This document shows, one piece after another, positions 34,872 to 44,084 of a stretch of 64,000 nucleotides of DNA (the first letter of the stretch is position 1; every line of letters starts with the position of its first letter). Under the pieces are notes generated by a model, which saw only the letters and a list, made by a program, of their open reading frames with translations, did no database searches and was not told where the DNA came from. The translations under genes were made by a program, and so were the position numbers. This stretch comes from an uncultured Flavobacteriaceae bacterium (lineage in GTDB: Bacteria; Bacteroidota; Bacteroidia; Flavobacteriales; Flavobacteriaceae): contig CALSTP010000001.1 of assembly GCA_943789305.1 (NCBI GenBank), positions 1,092,178-1,156,177 on the forward strand, given 5' to 3'.

Positions 34872-36941
34872 ATGTCTATTTCAATAAAAATACAGCTCGT
34901 ATTCTTTATAATTTTCACTCTAAACCTGAGTCTTTTTTCACAAATAAGTCCAAAATCAATAGAAATTGTTCGAGATGGTTATGGAATACCGCATATTTTC
35001 GCACAGACAGATGCGGAAGTTGCTTACGGGTTAGCATGGGCACATGCGGAAGATGATTTTAAAACCATACAGCAATCTTATCTTGCAGGAAACTTCTTGC
35101 TAAGCAAGCATATTGGAAAAAAAGGTATTCCAGCTGATTTTTTATCTCAATTAATTCGATCTGAGGAATTGGTAAATCTTCAATATGAAAAAAAAATCAG
35201 CCCTGAATACAAAAAAATTCTAGAGGCATATGCAGCTGGAATGAATAGCTATGCAGAAAATCACCCAGAGCAAGTGCTTTCCAGAGAATTATTCCCAGTT
35301 ACCCCGAAAAAAATGATGAGATATGGGCAATTACAATTGTTTATATCATCAAAAGGTGACTATTGGGTTTCAAAAATAATTGAAAATGATTTGAACTATA
35401 CCCCCTCAAAAGAAGATTTGAAGGGTTCGAATACATTTGCTTTCAATAGTTCGAAGACCACCGATGGGGATACTTATTTGGCAATCAATACTCACCAACC
35501 TCTTGATGGACCTGTGTCATGGTATGAAGCACATCTTTGCAGTGAAGAAGGAACCAATATTTTGGGAGCTCTTTTTGCAGGTAGTCCAAGTATACTCATT
35601 GGTGCAAATGAACATCTTGGCTGGGCTCATACAGTCAACCAACCTGATAAAACAGATGTTTATGCATTGCAAATGCATCCAAAAAAGAAAAATGTATATA
35701 TCGTTGATGGTGAAGAATTTCAGCTTGAAACCTACAAGGCTAAAATGAACATTAAAGTTTTTGGTATTCCAATAGGAATTTCAAAAAAATACTACAGAAG
35801 TATTTTTGGCCCTACCCTAAAAAACAAATCTGGTTATTATTCCGTGAGAACTCCTGCTCTTTTTGAAATAAGAGGTCTAGAGCAATGGTGGAGAATGAAC
35901 AAAGCTACTTCTTTTAAAGAATTTTATAATGTATTAAAAATGCAAGCACTCCCGGGTTATAACATTGGGTATGCCGATAAAAATGACACCATCTTTTATA
36001 TCTCTAATGGTCTCATTCCTAAAAGAGTTGAGGGTTATGATTGGAAAGAAGTTGTTCCTGGGAACACTAAGAAGACATTATGGACAGAGACTTATGAGAT
36101 TGAAAAACTTCCTCAAGTAATTCAACCAAAATCAGGATATTTTTACAATACAAACCATTCTCCGTTTAAATCAACTGATGAAAAAAATAATCCTGATGGA
36201 GAATTGTTTTCATTGGATATGGGTTTTGAACGTTATGAGAATAATCGCTCTATTCGTTTAAAAGAGTTAATCGATGCTCAGGATAAAGTTTCTTATAAAG
36301 ACTTTAAAAGAATGAAATACGATAGAAAATATCCCGAAAAAATGAATTTCTCTTGGATGGATATAAATGCACTTTTTGAAATTGATTCAAAACGATATCC
36401 TGATATTGCTTCCCTTATTCAACGAATTCAAAATTGGGATAGAAAGGCAGATGCAAACTCTATGGGTGCTGGGACTTTTGGAGTTTTATATTATAATCTT
36501 TATCCGTACTATGATGCTTTACCAGAACCTAAAATTTTTTCAGAAACTACTTTGGTTCAAGGTTTAAGAGACAGCAAAGCATATCTACTTAAACACTTTA
36601 AAACATTAGATATTACATTGGGAGACTTTCAAAAACTGGTTCGAGGAGATAAAGAACTTCCAATTTATGGTCTTCCCGATGTGCTAACTTCAATGAGTGC
36701 AAAACCATATAAAGATGGTAAAGTAAAGATTGTAAGTGGAGAATCATACATTGAGCTTGTGCGCTTTACTCCCCAAGGAACCTTAATCGAGTCTTCGATT
36801 TCATACGGTAGTTCAGATCATCAGGATTCACCGCATTATGATGATCAAATGGAGATTTACTCACAATTTAAAACTAAGAAAATGTCTTTGAGTAAGGAGG
36901 ATGCTTACAAAAATGCTAAACGCATTTATCACCCAGAATAG
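34872..36941 (+). CDS. Penicillin acylase-family N-terminal-nucleophile hydrolase
   Basis: A 689-residue periplasmic amidase precursor of the penicillin G acylase/acyl-homoserine-lactone acylase family. The signal peptide ends SLFSQ (about 23-24). The alpha chain has VRDGYGIPHIFAQT. The autoproteolytic site is G185/S186 in KGSNTFAF, so Ser186 becomes the catalytic nucleophile. The beta chain contains the paired LAINTHQP and GANEHLGWAHTVNQPDKTDVY segments. The natural substrate (N-acyl amide, N-acyl lactone or peptide) cannot be read. It ends three bases from the convergent bshA. Confidence 0.92.
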   Translation: MSISIKIQLVFFIIFTLNLSLFSQISPKSIEIVRDGYGIPHIFAQTDAEVAYGLAWAHAEDDFKTIQQSYLAGNFLLSKHIGKKGIPADFLSQLIRSEELVNLQYEKKISPEYKKILEAYAAGMNSYAENHPEQVLSRELFPVTPKKMMRYGQLQLFISSKGDYWVSKIIENDLNYTPSKEDLKGSNTFAFNSSKTTDGDTYLAINTHQPLDGPVSWYEAHLCSEEGTNILGALFAGSPSILIGANEHLGWAHTVNQPDKTDVYALQMHPKKKNVYIVDGEEFQLETYKAKMNIKVFGIPIGISKKYYRSIFGPTLKNKSGYYSVRTPALFEIRGLEQWWRMNKATSFKEFYNVLKMQALPGYNIGYADKNDTIFYISNGLIPKRVEGYDWKEVVPGNTKKTLWTETYEIEKLPQVIQPKSGYFYNTNHSPFKSTDEKNNPDGELFSLDMGFERYENNRSIRLKELIDAQDKVSYKDFKRMKYDRKYPEKMNFSWMDINALFEIDSKRYPDIASLIQRIQNWDRKADANSMGAGTFGVLYYNLYPYYDALPEPKIFSETTLVQGLRDSKAYLLKHFKTLDITLGDFQKLVRGDKELPIYGLPDVLTSMSAKPYKDGKVKIVSGESYIELVRFTPQGTLIESSISYGSSDHQDSPHYDDQMEIYSQFKTKKMSLSKEDAYKNAKRIYHPE

Positions 36942-36944
36942 AAT

Positions 36945-38072
36945 TTATTGGTTCACCAAAGCTAATTTGTAAATTTCAATATAGCTTCCAACAATCATGT
37001 TCAAATCAAATTTACGCGCTTCTTTTTGTGCATTGTCCTTAAATTCCTCCAAAATTGTTTCATTTGACAATAATTCTATACTCTTCTTGGACATTCCTTC
37101 AATATTACCTACATCAAAAAGATAACCCGAAACACCTTCTATATTTACCTCGGACAGTCCACCAGCGTTTGAAGAAATTACAGGAACTCTCATCATCATA
37201 GCCTCTAGAGCTGATAATCCAAAACTTTCTTTTTCTGATGGAAGAATAAAAAGGTCGGAATAACAGAGTACCTCAAAAACTTGATTGCTTTTCCCTAGAA
37301 ATTTTACAGAATCAGAAATCCCTTTTTTACTGCAATAATCTATTACTGTTTGTTTGTCTGGTCCCTCTCCAACCATAATTAATTTTGCAGGGACTTTTTT
37401 AATGATTTTTTCGAATACTTTTACAACATCTAAAACTCTTTTGACCGACCTAAAGTTACTTACGTGTGATACAATACGTTCATGAGGTTCAGCAATAACA
37501 TATCGTTCACAATCTTCATTATGGCTTGAATGCTTGTTGAAGTCAACAAAATTTGGAACAACATTAATTTCTTTTCTAATATCAAACAAAGCAAGTGTGT
37601 CTTCTTTCAAACTTTGAGAAACTGAAGTTACACAGTCAGAATTATTAATACTAAACTCAACAGCAGATTTGTAGAAAGGATGACTTCCAACAAGTGTAAT
37701 GTCAGTACCGTGTAGTGTGGTAACAATAGGTAATTTGATTCCTTGATCTTCCAACATTTTTTTTGCCATATATGCAGCATATGCATGAGGAATAGCATAA
37801 TGCACATGCAACAGGTCAATTTGATGTAATTTGACCATATCTACTAATTTACTAGACAAAGCCAGCTCATAAGGTTGGTAGTGAAAAAGAGGATAATCGG
37901 GTACATTCACTTCATGAAAATGAAGATTATCACTCAAAGCTTCTAAACGTACAGGTTGCTTGTAGGTTATAAAGTGTACTTCATGTCCTTTTATAGCCAA
38001 AGCTAAACCGAGCTCAGTAGCCACTACTCCACTTCCTCCAAAGGTTGGATAACAAACAATTGCTATTTTCAA
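36945..38072 (-). CDS. bshA: N-acetyl-alpha-D-glucosaminyl L-malate synthase BshA
   Basis: A 375-residue GT4-family glycosyltransferase that joins UDP-GlcNAc to L-malate in the first step of bacillithiol synthesis. It begins MKIAIVCYPTFGGSGVVATELG, the BshA glycine-rich loop (broken at 1-22). It then has HVHYAIPHAYAA and HGTDITLVG. The C-terminal donor site has VGEGPDK, LPSEKESFGLSALEAM with the E-x7-E motif, and SNAGGLSE. BshB and BshC are not in the window. Last gene of the eight-gene leftward run, ten bases after the GH3 fusion gene. Confidence 0.96.
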   Translation of the reverse strand: MKIAIVCYPTFGGSGVVATELGLALAIKGHEVHFITYKQPVRLEALSDNLHFHEVNVPDYPLFHYQPYELALSSKLVDMVKLHQIDLLHVHYAIPHAYAAYMAKKMLEDQGIKLPIVTTLHGTDITLVGSHPFYKSAVEFSINNSDCVTSVSQSLKEDTLALFDIRKEINVVPNFVDFNKHSSHNEDCERYVIAEPHERIVSHVSNFRSVKRVLDVVKVFEKIIKKVPAKLIMVGEGPDKQTVIDYCSKKGISDSVKFLGKSNQVFEVLCYSDLFILPSEKESFGLSALEAMMMRVPVISSNAGGLSEVNIEGVSGYLFDVGNIEGMSKKSIELLSNETILEEFKDNAQKEARKFDLNMIVGSYIEIYKLALVNQ

Positions 38073-38082
38073 ATGATTAATT

Positions 38083-40980
38083 TTAATTTATTATTGCATC
38101 GTAAATATAACGCTGAATACGGGTTCTAATATCATGTTTTAACAACAAATTATTTTCCATTGAAGGATAAGTTCTGTTTGATAAAAAAACATAAATCAGT
38201 TCATTTTCTGGATCTGCCCATGCATAAGTCCCTGTAAATCCAGAATGTCCAAAACTAGCCTTTGGTACACAACCACAGGTAGAACCCCTTCCTTCAATCT
38301 GTGGTTTATCAAAACCTACACCCCTTCTATTACCTTCTTCACAATAAAGACATTGATTGAATTGATCAAAAGTTGTAGAAGAAAAAAACTGATTCTCATC
38401 ATAAAGACCTTTTTGTAAAAACATTTGCATAATGGCCCCAACTTCAGTTGCATTAGAAAAAAGACCTGCATGTCCACCGATTCCTCCTAGCATTGCAGCA
38501 CCCATATCATGAACTTCACCTTTTAATTCTTGATTCCTAAAATACGTGTCTATTTCTGAAGGAATTACCCTCAAATTTGGGAGGTTTGTTTTTGGATTAA
38601 AAGTAGTCTTCTTTAAACCCATTGATTTGTATAAAGAATTATGTGCCAATTCTGATAATGGTTGTTTGTATCGCTCCTCTAAAAGATCTTTCATTAAGAA
38701 ATAGGGTAAATCAGAATACTTATATTCCAAGGTGTCGCGTAATTCACTTGAAATTATTTGATTACTAATTTCTTCTATCACTTTCTTTTTCCCATAAAAA
38801 TTGTCTGCCACTGGAATTGGATAACGATTACTTTTTCTTTTTCTGTAAAATTTTTTATTCAATTTAGTAGATCCTTCTTTTAATGTTTCTTTGTAAAATG
38901 GAATCCAAGGGACAAGGCGTGCATAGTGAGAAAGCATATCCTTGATCTTTATGTTTGCCTTGTTGGAATTCTTCCATTCTTCCTTTAGAGAACCTAAAGT
39001 GGCGTCTAAAGAAAGTTTCTTTTGATCAACCTCCTGAATCACAAGAGGTAAAGTGGTGAGTATTTTTGTCAAAGAAGCTAAATCGTAAATATCGTTATTG
39101 GTAACGGGTATTTTTTTTTCATAAGTATGAAATCCATAGCTTTTGTTAAACACTACTTTCCCATAACGAGCTACAAGAATTTGCATTCCTGGTGTCATCA
39201 ATGAATCCATTGCTACTTTCGCGAGCTTGTCAATTTCTTCCAAAGTTTTCGGATTTAACCCTACTTCCAATGGAGATCCCGTTCTGAGTTTGGTTGGACC
39301 TTCGAGGGTAATTCCAGTGCCTGCTGGGAAATTAGGATAAATTGAAACCGGCAATTTTCCTGTTGCCTTGTGTTCACCTAAAAAAACTTTTGCTGAAGCC
39401 TTTTGAGCAAGGGTACTGTTTTGATAACTTACCACAATCCCCTCAATTTCATTCAAGTTTGACAGTTTATTGAGCGCATATGGCTTAACAAATACATTTA
39501 AAATTAGTTTATGATTTTTTGAAAGAGCAGCTAACAACTGTCTTTCTTTTTTTGAGAAACCTGAGGCTTTCCATGGATTTTCATTAGAACGATGAAAACC
39601 AATAATTATGGATTTGTGGGGATTTAATGCTTCGATAATTTGATTGATTGACATTGAAGTGTCAACCTTATGAAGCTTTATTTTTGAAGATAAAGTCGAT
39701 TCAAATTGTAATCCATCATCATCACCAATTTTTATGTAACCATAAGTCTTATTAACATCAAGAGGCAAAATGTTATTTTTATTTTGAACAATCGTAACAG
39801 CTGATTCCATCGCCTTTTGAATTAAATAATCATCTTTTGTGGAATTGAGATCTTCAATTAAATTTATAGATGAAGTCGCTTGTGATTTATTTAAGCCAAC
39901 AAAATATTTTGCTTTTAATATTTTCTTTACTGAATAAGCTAATCGTTCTTCAGAAAACACCCGGTCATTTAAAGCTCGCTTCATCTGTTTAATTGCTGAT
40001 TTGACGTCATTTGGAATCAATAAAATATCGTTCCCAGCTAAAAAAGCTGCTACGTCAATACCATATTTTGGACTAATATCAGATGCACCTTTCATGTTTA
40101 ATGCATCAGTAATGACTAGGCCTTTATATTGCAATGAATCAAGGAGTAACTCTTTTACTATTTTTGGAGATAATGATGATGGAATCCCTGGGTCCAAAGC
40201 TTTTATATCTAGATGAGCAACCATAACTGAGGAAACTCCCTCTTGAATGATTTTTTTAAATGGATACAGTTCTATTTCGTGAATTCGTTTTTTAGAGAAA
40301 TTAATTGAGGGCAAGCCTAAATGAGAGTCGGTTTCTGTATCTCCATGTCCAGGGAAATGTTTTGCAGAAGATAAAACCCCTGCCCTATGCATTCCTTTGA
40401 TAAATACAATTCCTTTTTCGGAAACATTATTTTTATCCTCGCCAAAAGATCTATTCCCTATGATTGGGTTTGATGGATTAGTATTGATATCAACTGAAGG
40501 AGCAAAATTAATATGAACCCCTAAGCGTTTTGCTTGTTCCCCTATTCTAAAGCCGATTTCCTCGATGATATCGTTGTCTTGAATTGCCCCAAGAGTCATG
40601 TTCCAAGGAAATGCTTGTACAGAATCTAAGCGCATTGCGACCCCCCATTCAGCATCCATTCCTATCAGTAATGGAGTTTTAGCTTTATCTTGAAATTGAT
40701 TCAACCAATTTGTTTGACCAAGAGGACCTCCCAAAGAAAAGACGACTCCTCCAATTTTGTCTTCTTCAATATTATTTGCAATCTTTTCTAAATGCTCTTT
40801 TCCCTGTTCTGAGAAAGCCATTACCATAAAAAGTTGTCCTATTTTTTCTTCTAAACTCAAAGAAACATATGTACTATCAACCCATTTGATTTGGTCTTCA
40901 ACATTTGATGCTAGTAGTGGATCTGGAGTTTGAGCAAAAAGCGTATATCCACAAAAGAATAAAAAAAGCAGGTACCGCAT
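38083..40980 (-). CDS. GH3 beta-N-acetylglucosaminidase fused to a serine beta-lactamase-like domain
   Basis: A 965-residue envelope protein (signal peptide ending TLFAQ). Residues about 25-360 are a GH3 barrel of the NagZ type: the KHFPGHGDTETDSH motif (about 206-220) and nucleophile Asp292 in VITDALNMKG. About 370-570 is a GH3 C-terminal domain. About 590-965 is a penicillin-binding/beta-lactamase class C-like domain with Ser636-x-x-Lys639 (LASLTKIL) and a late GHSGFTGT. The combination points to cell-wall turnover: removing GlcNAc and cleaving or binding a D-amino-acid peptide. This fusion is known in Bacteroidota; the activity of the second domain is inferred. Confidence 0.93.
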   Translation of the reverse strand: MRYLLFLFFCGYTLFAQTPDPLLASNVEDQIKWVDSTYVSLSLEEKIGQLFMVMAFSEQGKEHLEKIANNIEEDKIGGVVFSLGGPLGQTNWLNQFQDKAKTPLLIGMDAEWGVAMRLDSVQAFPWNMTLGAIQDNDIIEEIGFRIGEQAKRLGVHINFAPSVDINTNPSNPIIGNRSFGEDKNNVSEKGIVFIKGMHRAGVLSSAKHFPGHGDTETDSHLGLPSINFSKKRIHEIELYPFKKIIQEGVSSVMVAHLDIKALDPGIPSSLSPKIVKELLLDSLQYKGLVITDALNMKGASDISPKYGIDVAAFLAGNDILLIPNDVKSAIKQMKRALNDRVFSEERLAYSVKKILKAKYFVGLNKSQATSSINLIEDLNSTKDDYLIQKAMESAVTIVQNKNNILPLDVNKTYGYIKIGDDDGLQFESTLSSKIKLHKVDTSMSINQIIEALNPHKSIIIGFHRSNENPWKASGFSKKERQLLAALSKNHKLILNVFVKPYALNKLSNLNEIEGIVVSYQNSTLAQKASAKVFLGEHKATGKLPVSIYPNFPAGTGITLEGPTKLRTGSPLEVGLNPKTLEEIDKLAKVAMDSLMTPGMQILVARYGKVVFNKSYGFHTYEKKIPVTNNDIYDLASLTKILTTLPLVIQEVDQKKLSLDATLGSLKEEWKNSNKANIKIKDMLSHYARLVPWIPFYKETLKEGSTKLNKKFYRKRKSNRYPIPVADNFYGKKKVIEEISNQIISSELRDTLEYKYSDLPYFLMKDLLEERYKQPLSELAHNSLYKSMGLKKTTFNPKTNLPNLRVIPSEIDTYFRNQELKGEVHDMGAAMLGGIGGHAGLFSNATEVGAIMQMFLQKGLYDENQFFSSTTFDQFNQCLYCEEGNRRGVGFDKPQIEGRGSTCGCVPKASFGHSGFTGTYAWADPENELIYVFLSNRTYPSMENNLLLKHDIRTRIQRYIYDAIIN

Positions 40981-40993
40981 ATGGTGTTGGGTT

Positions 40994-41479
40994 TTATTTT
41001 ATAAAACGGGAATGCCAACTATTTCCAGCTGGTCCTTCCCAATGATTTAAATATTCTTCTTTATCTACTACTAAGTTATTAAAAACAATTGTTTCGGTAG
41101 TTACTTTTCTTTTTTTTGCAAGAGAACGAAACTCTTTCAATGGGGTGTACAAAAGCTCATCCCCTTTTTTGTGAGTAACATTCATTTTATCTAAAAGTTC
41201 TATTTGGCATTGATCTTCAATGCTTTGAATAAATCTCACAGAAGAGTCAATTGAACAGCCTGTTGCACCTTGATTTTGTTCATCAAGACCTATTACAATA
41301 AACCTATCATAAGGAATCTCATAACCTGTTACTAAATCGGTTCCGTGAGCAGTCCATTTTTTTAAAAATTCTTGAAGTTGTTGGTCTAGCTTTTCTTTTT
41401 CTTTGGAGGAAAAAGAACGGGAAGCTTGATAAATCCAGACGCGGGCATGATTTGGAAGATCAGAGAAAGGAATTAACAT
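40994..41479 (-). CDS. Conserved protein of unknown function (often mislabelled ABC transporter ATPase)
   Basis: A 161-residue cytoplasmic protein that I recognise from Flavobacteriia. It has LPNHARVWIYQASRSF near the start, a stretch GCSIDSSVRFIQSIE (about 93-107) and a C-terminal HWEGPAGNSWHSRF. There is no Walker A, signature or Walker B motif, so the usual database name has no support. Trp and His conservation suggests a ligand-binding pocket. It lies within a tight leftward run, three bases after the CCG-domain gene and 13 before the GH3 fusion gene. Confidence 0.8.
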   Translation of the reverse strand: MLIPFSDLPNHARVWIYQASRSFSSKEKEKLDQQLQEFLKKWTAHGTDLVTGYEIPYDRFIVIGLDEQNQGATGCSIDSSVRFIQSIEDQCQIELLDKMNVTHKKGDELLYTPLKEFRSLAKKRKVTTETIVFNNLVVDKEEYLNHWEGPAGNSWHSRFIK

Positions 41480-41482
41480 GGA

Positions 41483-42265
41483 TTATAAGTCTTTTGCAGT
41501 AGCGATAAGTTCAGCAACATCCAAAACAGGTATCTCACCCTCTTTTTCTTTGTTTTTTATTCCATCGGTGAGCATGGTGTTACAAAAAGGACATCCTGCT
41601 GCAATAATATCGGGCTTAACTTCAAGAGCTTGTTCGGTTCTTTCAATATTGATGTCTTTAGAACCCTTTTCTGGTTCTTTAAACATTTGGGCTCCTCCAG
41701 CACCACAACAAAGCCCTTTTGCTTTACAATTCTTCATCTCAACCAACTCGGCGTCTAATTTTTTGATTAGATCACGAGGGGCTTCATAAACATCGTTTGC
41801 ACGCCCCAAATAACAGGGATCATGAAAGGTTATTTTTTTGCCTTTGTAAGATCCTCTTTCAATGGTTAGTTTTCCATGATCCAATAAATCTTTTAAAAGT
41901 TGAGTGTGATGAATAACCTCATAAGATCCTCCTAATTGGGGATATTCATTTTTAAGTGTATTAAAACAATGAGGACATGTGGTTACTATTTTTTTAACTT
42001 CATAACCGTTGAGTACTTCAATATTTGCTATTGCCTGCATTTGGAAGAGAAACTCATTTCCAGAGCGTTTTGCTGGGTCTCCAGTACAACTTTCTTCGGC
42101 TCCCAAAACAGCATATGAAACACCAGTATTATGTAGTAGTTTCACAAAAGCCTTTGTGATTTTTTTCGCTCTTTCGTCAAAGCTTCCAGCACAACCCACC
42201 CAAAATAAAATTTCTGGGGTTTTTCCTTCAGCGGTCAATTCAGCAACTGTCGGTACTTTAATCAT
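41483..42265 (-). CDS. CCG-domain (HdrB-like) iron-sulfur protein
   Basis: A 260-residue cytoplasmic Fe-S protein with two cysteine-rich CCG domains. The first has FWVGCAG (17-23), SCTGDPAKR and TTCPHCFNTLKNEYP. The second has FHDPCYLGR, GLCCGAGGAQMF and AAGCPFCNTML. Both resemble HdrB/LutA/GlpC noncubane-cluster domains that pass electrons to disulfides or flavoproteins. Its partner is the membrane Fe-S protein at 42738-44078. In related fused proteins both parts sit in one chain, so this is a split version. The physiological electron donor (for example ETF) is inferred. Confidence 0.9.
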   Translation of the reverse strand: MIKVPTVAELTAEGKTPEILFWVGCAGSFDERAKKITKAFVKLLHNTGVSYAVLGAEESCTGDPAKRSGNEFLFQMQAIANIEVLNGYEVKKIVTTCPHCFNTLKNEYPQLGGSYEVIHHTQLLKDLLDHGKLTIERGSYKGKKITFHDPCYLGRANDVYEAPRDLIKKLDAELVEMKNCKAKGLCCGAGGAQMFKEPEKGSKDINIERTEQALEVKPDIIAAGCPFCNTMLTDGIKNKEKEGEIPVLDVAELIATAKDL

Positions 42266-42270
42266 AAGTT

Positions 42271-42720
42271 TTATTTGTCATTCATACCATCATCAAAAAC
42301 CTGAATAGTTACTTCTTTATTAACTAATTCAGTAAATTTTCCTTTATATTGAGTAGCTTTCACCAAATGATTGTCAATCCAATGATAATTTCCCCCTCTT
42401 GGTTTACCCATCAACAAACTGTGATATTTAAAACCATTTTTCTTTAACCAAGCTTCAGTAACTTCTCTGTTGGCTTCTACTCTTGAAGTAAAGAAACATA
42501 TTAAATGTCCTTCATCATACCAACGATTGCATGTTTCTAAGGCATCTGGATATAATTCTGCAGTAACCATTCGTTCAGGTTCTTCATTAGGAATATCATC
42601 ACAGATTGTTCCATCAATATCAATAAGATAATTTTTGATTCCATCGGGTAAAACCGGACTTATTACCTCTCCGTTTTCAACTTTTTTGTGCAAATAGTTT
42701 TCTGCTTCTTCTTTATGCAT
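42271..42720 (-). CDS. HAD-superfamily hydrolase-like protein
   Basis: A 149-residue protein with IDIDGTICDDIPNEEPERM near 33-51, whose D-x-D-G-T is HAD motif I. FFTSRVEANREVTEAWL carries the Thr/Ser of motif II. A Lys (GKPRGG) and late Asp residues (HWIDNH, VFDDG) can serve as motifs III and IV. It lacks a large cap domain, like small DxDGT phosphatases. Relatives are sometimes called phosphoheptose isomerase, which does not fit. It sits between the two Fe-S genes with 5- and 17-base gaps, suggesting a functional link that is not understood. Confidence 0.8.
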   Translation of the reverse strand: MHKEEAENYLHKKVENGEVISPVLPDGIKNYLIDIDGTICDDIPNEEPERMVTAELYPDALETCNRWYDEGHLICFFTSRVEANREVTEAWLKKNGFKYHSLLMGKPRGGNYHWIDNHLVKATQYKGKFTELVNKEVTIQVFDDGMNDK

Positions 42721-42737
42721 CTTTTTTTATTTAATAG

Positions 42738-44078
42738 TTACAGGTCTTGAACCCAGTTAATTCTATCTTGTTGATTAAATGGCCAGGGGGCACCATTATT
42801 CTCAATATTGCCCATCATATTGTTTAGATCTGCTGGGGCTGCAGATTCTTCCATTACCAAATATTGTCTCATACTCATGATAATTGATAAAGGGTCTATG
42901 TCTATTGGACATGCTTGAACACAAGCATTACAAGAGGTGCATGCCCATAATTCTTCTGTAGAAATATAATCGTTTAACAATTGCTTCCCATCGGGGACAT
43001 AAACTCCCTTATTATTTTGAATGTTTTTCCCTACCTCTGTAAGTCGGTCTCTAGTATCCATCATTATTTTCCTAGGAGAGAGTAATTTCCCTGTTTGATT
43101 TGCTGGACACTCTGAAGTACATCTCCCACATTCTGTACATGTATATGCATTTAATAACTGAACCTTATTTAAATCCATTACATCAGAAGCTCCAAATTTA
43201 TCTGGTTCTCCTGCTGAGTTATCTTCAACTGCATAGGGATCAGCATCTGGGTCAAACATCAATTTAACTTCTGCTGTTACCGCAGTATTATTTTCAAAAC
43301 TACCTTTGGGATTTAAATTTGCAAAATAGGTGTTTGGAAAGGCCAATAAAATATGTAAATGCTTAGAATAATAGAGGTAATTTAAGAAAATAAAAATTCC
43401 TACAATGTGCATCCACCAAGCAGTTCGCTCTACCACAACTGCTGTTTCTAGGGTAAATCCTTCAAACAGTAAGGCAAGGTATTGGCTTATTGGAAAAGAT
43501 CCTGCTTGTTGATAGTGTTCTGCATTTGGAAAATTATTTTGAATGTATAAATCTGCACCATTCATAGTCAAGAACAAAGTCATTAAAATAATTTCGAAAT
43601 AAAGAATTAAATCAGCATCTAATTTAGGCCATCCTTTCATTTCATTCTTCCAAAAACGGTTCAATCGAATGATATTTCTCCTACACCAAAATATTATTAC
43701 GGCAACAAGGACTAGGAAAGCAAATATCTCAAAAGTTGCTATCAATACATTGTATGCTTTCCCCAAAATTGGAGCGAATATTCTATGTGTTCCAAAAATA
43801 CCATCAATTACAATTTCGAGTAATTCAATATTGATAAACAAAAAACCGATATAAACCACAACGTGTAAAACCCCTGCAATTGGGCGTTTTACCATTTTAG
43901 ACTGCCCAAAAGCAATCAGTGCCATATTTTTCCATCGCTGAGTGGATTTGTCCGTTCGAGCAATATTTTTACCCAAGTTGATGTTCCGTTTAATTTTCAG
44001 AATATTCCGAGTAAATACATAGACGGCAGCTATTAGGAGCATTAAAAAAACTAAATTGGGTAAAAACGCTAAAATCAT
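42738..44078 (-). CDS. Membrane (HdrE/NarI-like plus HdrC-like) 4Fe-4S oxidoreductase subunit
   Basis: A 446-residue integral membrane electron carrier. Residues about 1-250 have about five or six membrane helices of the NarI/HdrE type with His residues (HRIFAP, HIVGIFIF, HLHILLAF) that could bind haem b. The C-terminal part has two 4Fe-4S motifs: CTECGRCTSECP starting at Cys314, and CTSCNACVQACP later. The likely task is to move electrons between a soluble partner (through the CCG protein) and menaquinone. Together they resemble the FadF-type ETF:quinone oxidoreductases, in split form. Six bases after mlaD-like. Confidence 0.9.
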   Translation of the reverse strand: MILAFLPNLVFLMLLIAAVYVFTRNILKIKRNINLGKNIARTDKSTQRWKNMALIAFGQSKMVKRPIAGVLHVVVYIGFLFINIELLEIVIDGIFGTHRIFAPILGKAYNVLIATFEIFAFLVLVAVIIFWCRRNIIRLNRFWKNEMKGWPKLDADLILYFEIILMTLFLTMNGADLYIQNNFPNAEHYQQAGSFPISQYLALLFEGFTLETAVVVERTAWWMHIVGIFIFLNYLYYSKHLHILLAFPNTYFANLNPKGSFENNTAVTAEVKLMFDPDADPYAVEDNSAGEPDKFGASDVMDLNKVQLLNAYTCTECGRCTSECPANQTGKLLSPRKIMMDTRDRLTEVGKNIQNNKGVYVPDGKQLLNDYISTEELWACTSCNACVQACPIDIDPLSIIMSMRQYLVMEESAAPADLNNMMGNIENNGAPWPFNQQDRINWVQDL

Positions 44079-44084
44079 ATTGAA

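Noticed and set aside
35421..35435. tRNA T-loop-like GGTTCGAAT
   Set aside because: Inside the penicillin acylase coding sequence with no cloverleaf around it.
40994..41479. ABC transporter ATPase
   Set aside because: The name is used for relatives of this protein, but there is no Walker A, signature or Walker B motif, so I list it as unknown.
42271..42720. Phosphoheptose isomerase
   Set aside because: The visible motif is D-x-D-G-T of HAD hydrolases, not a SIS domain.
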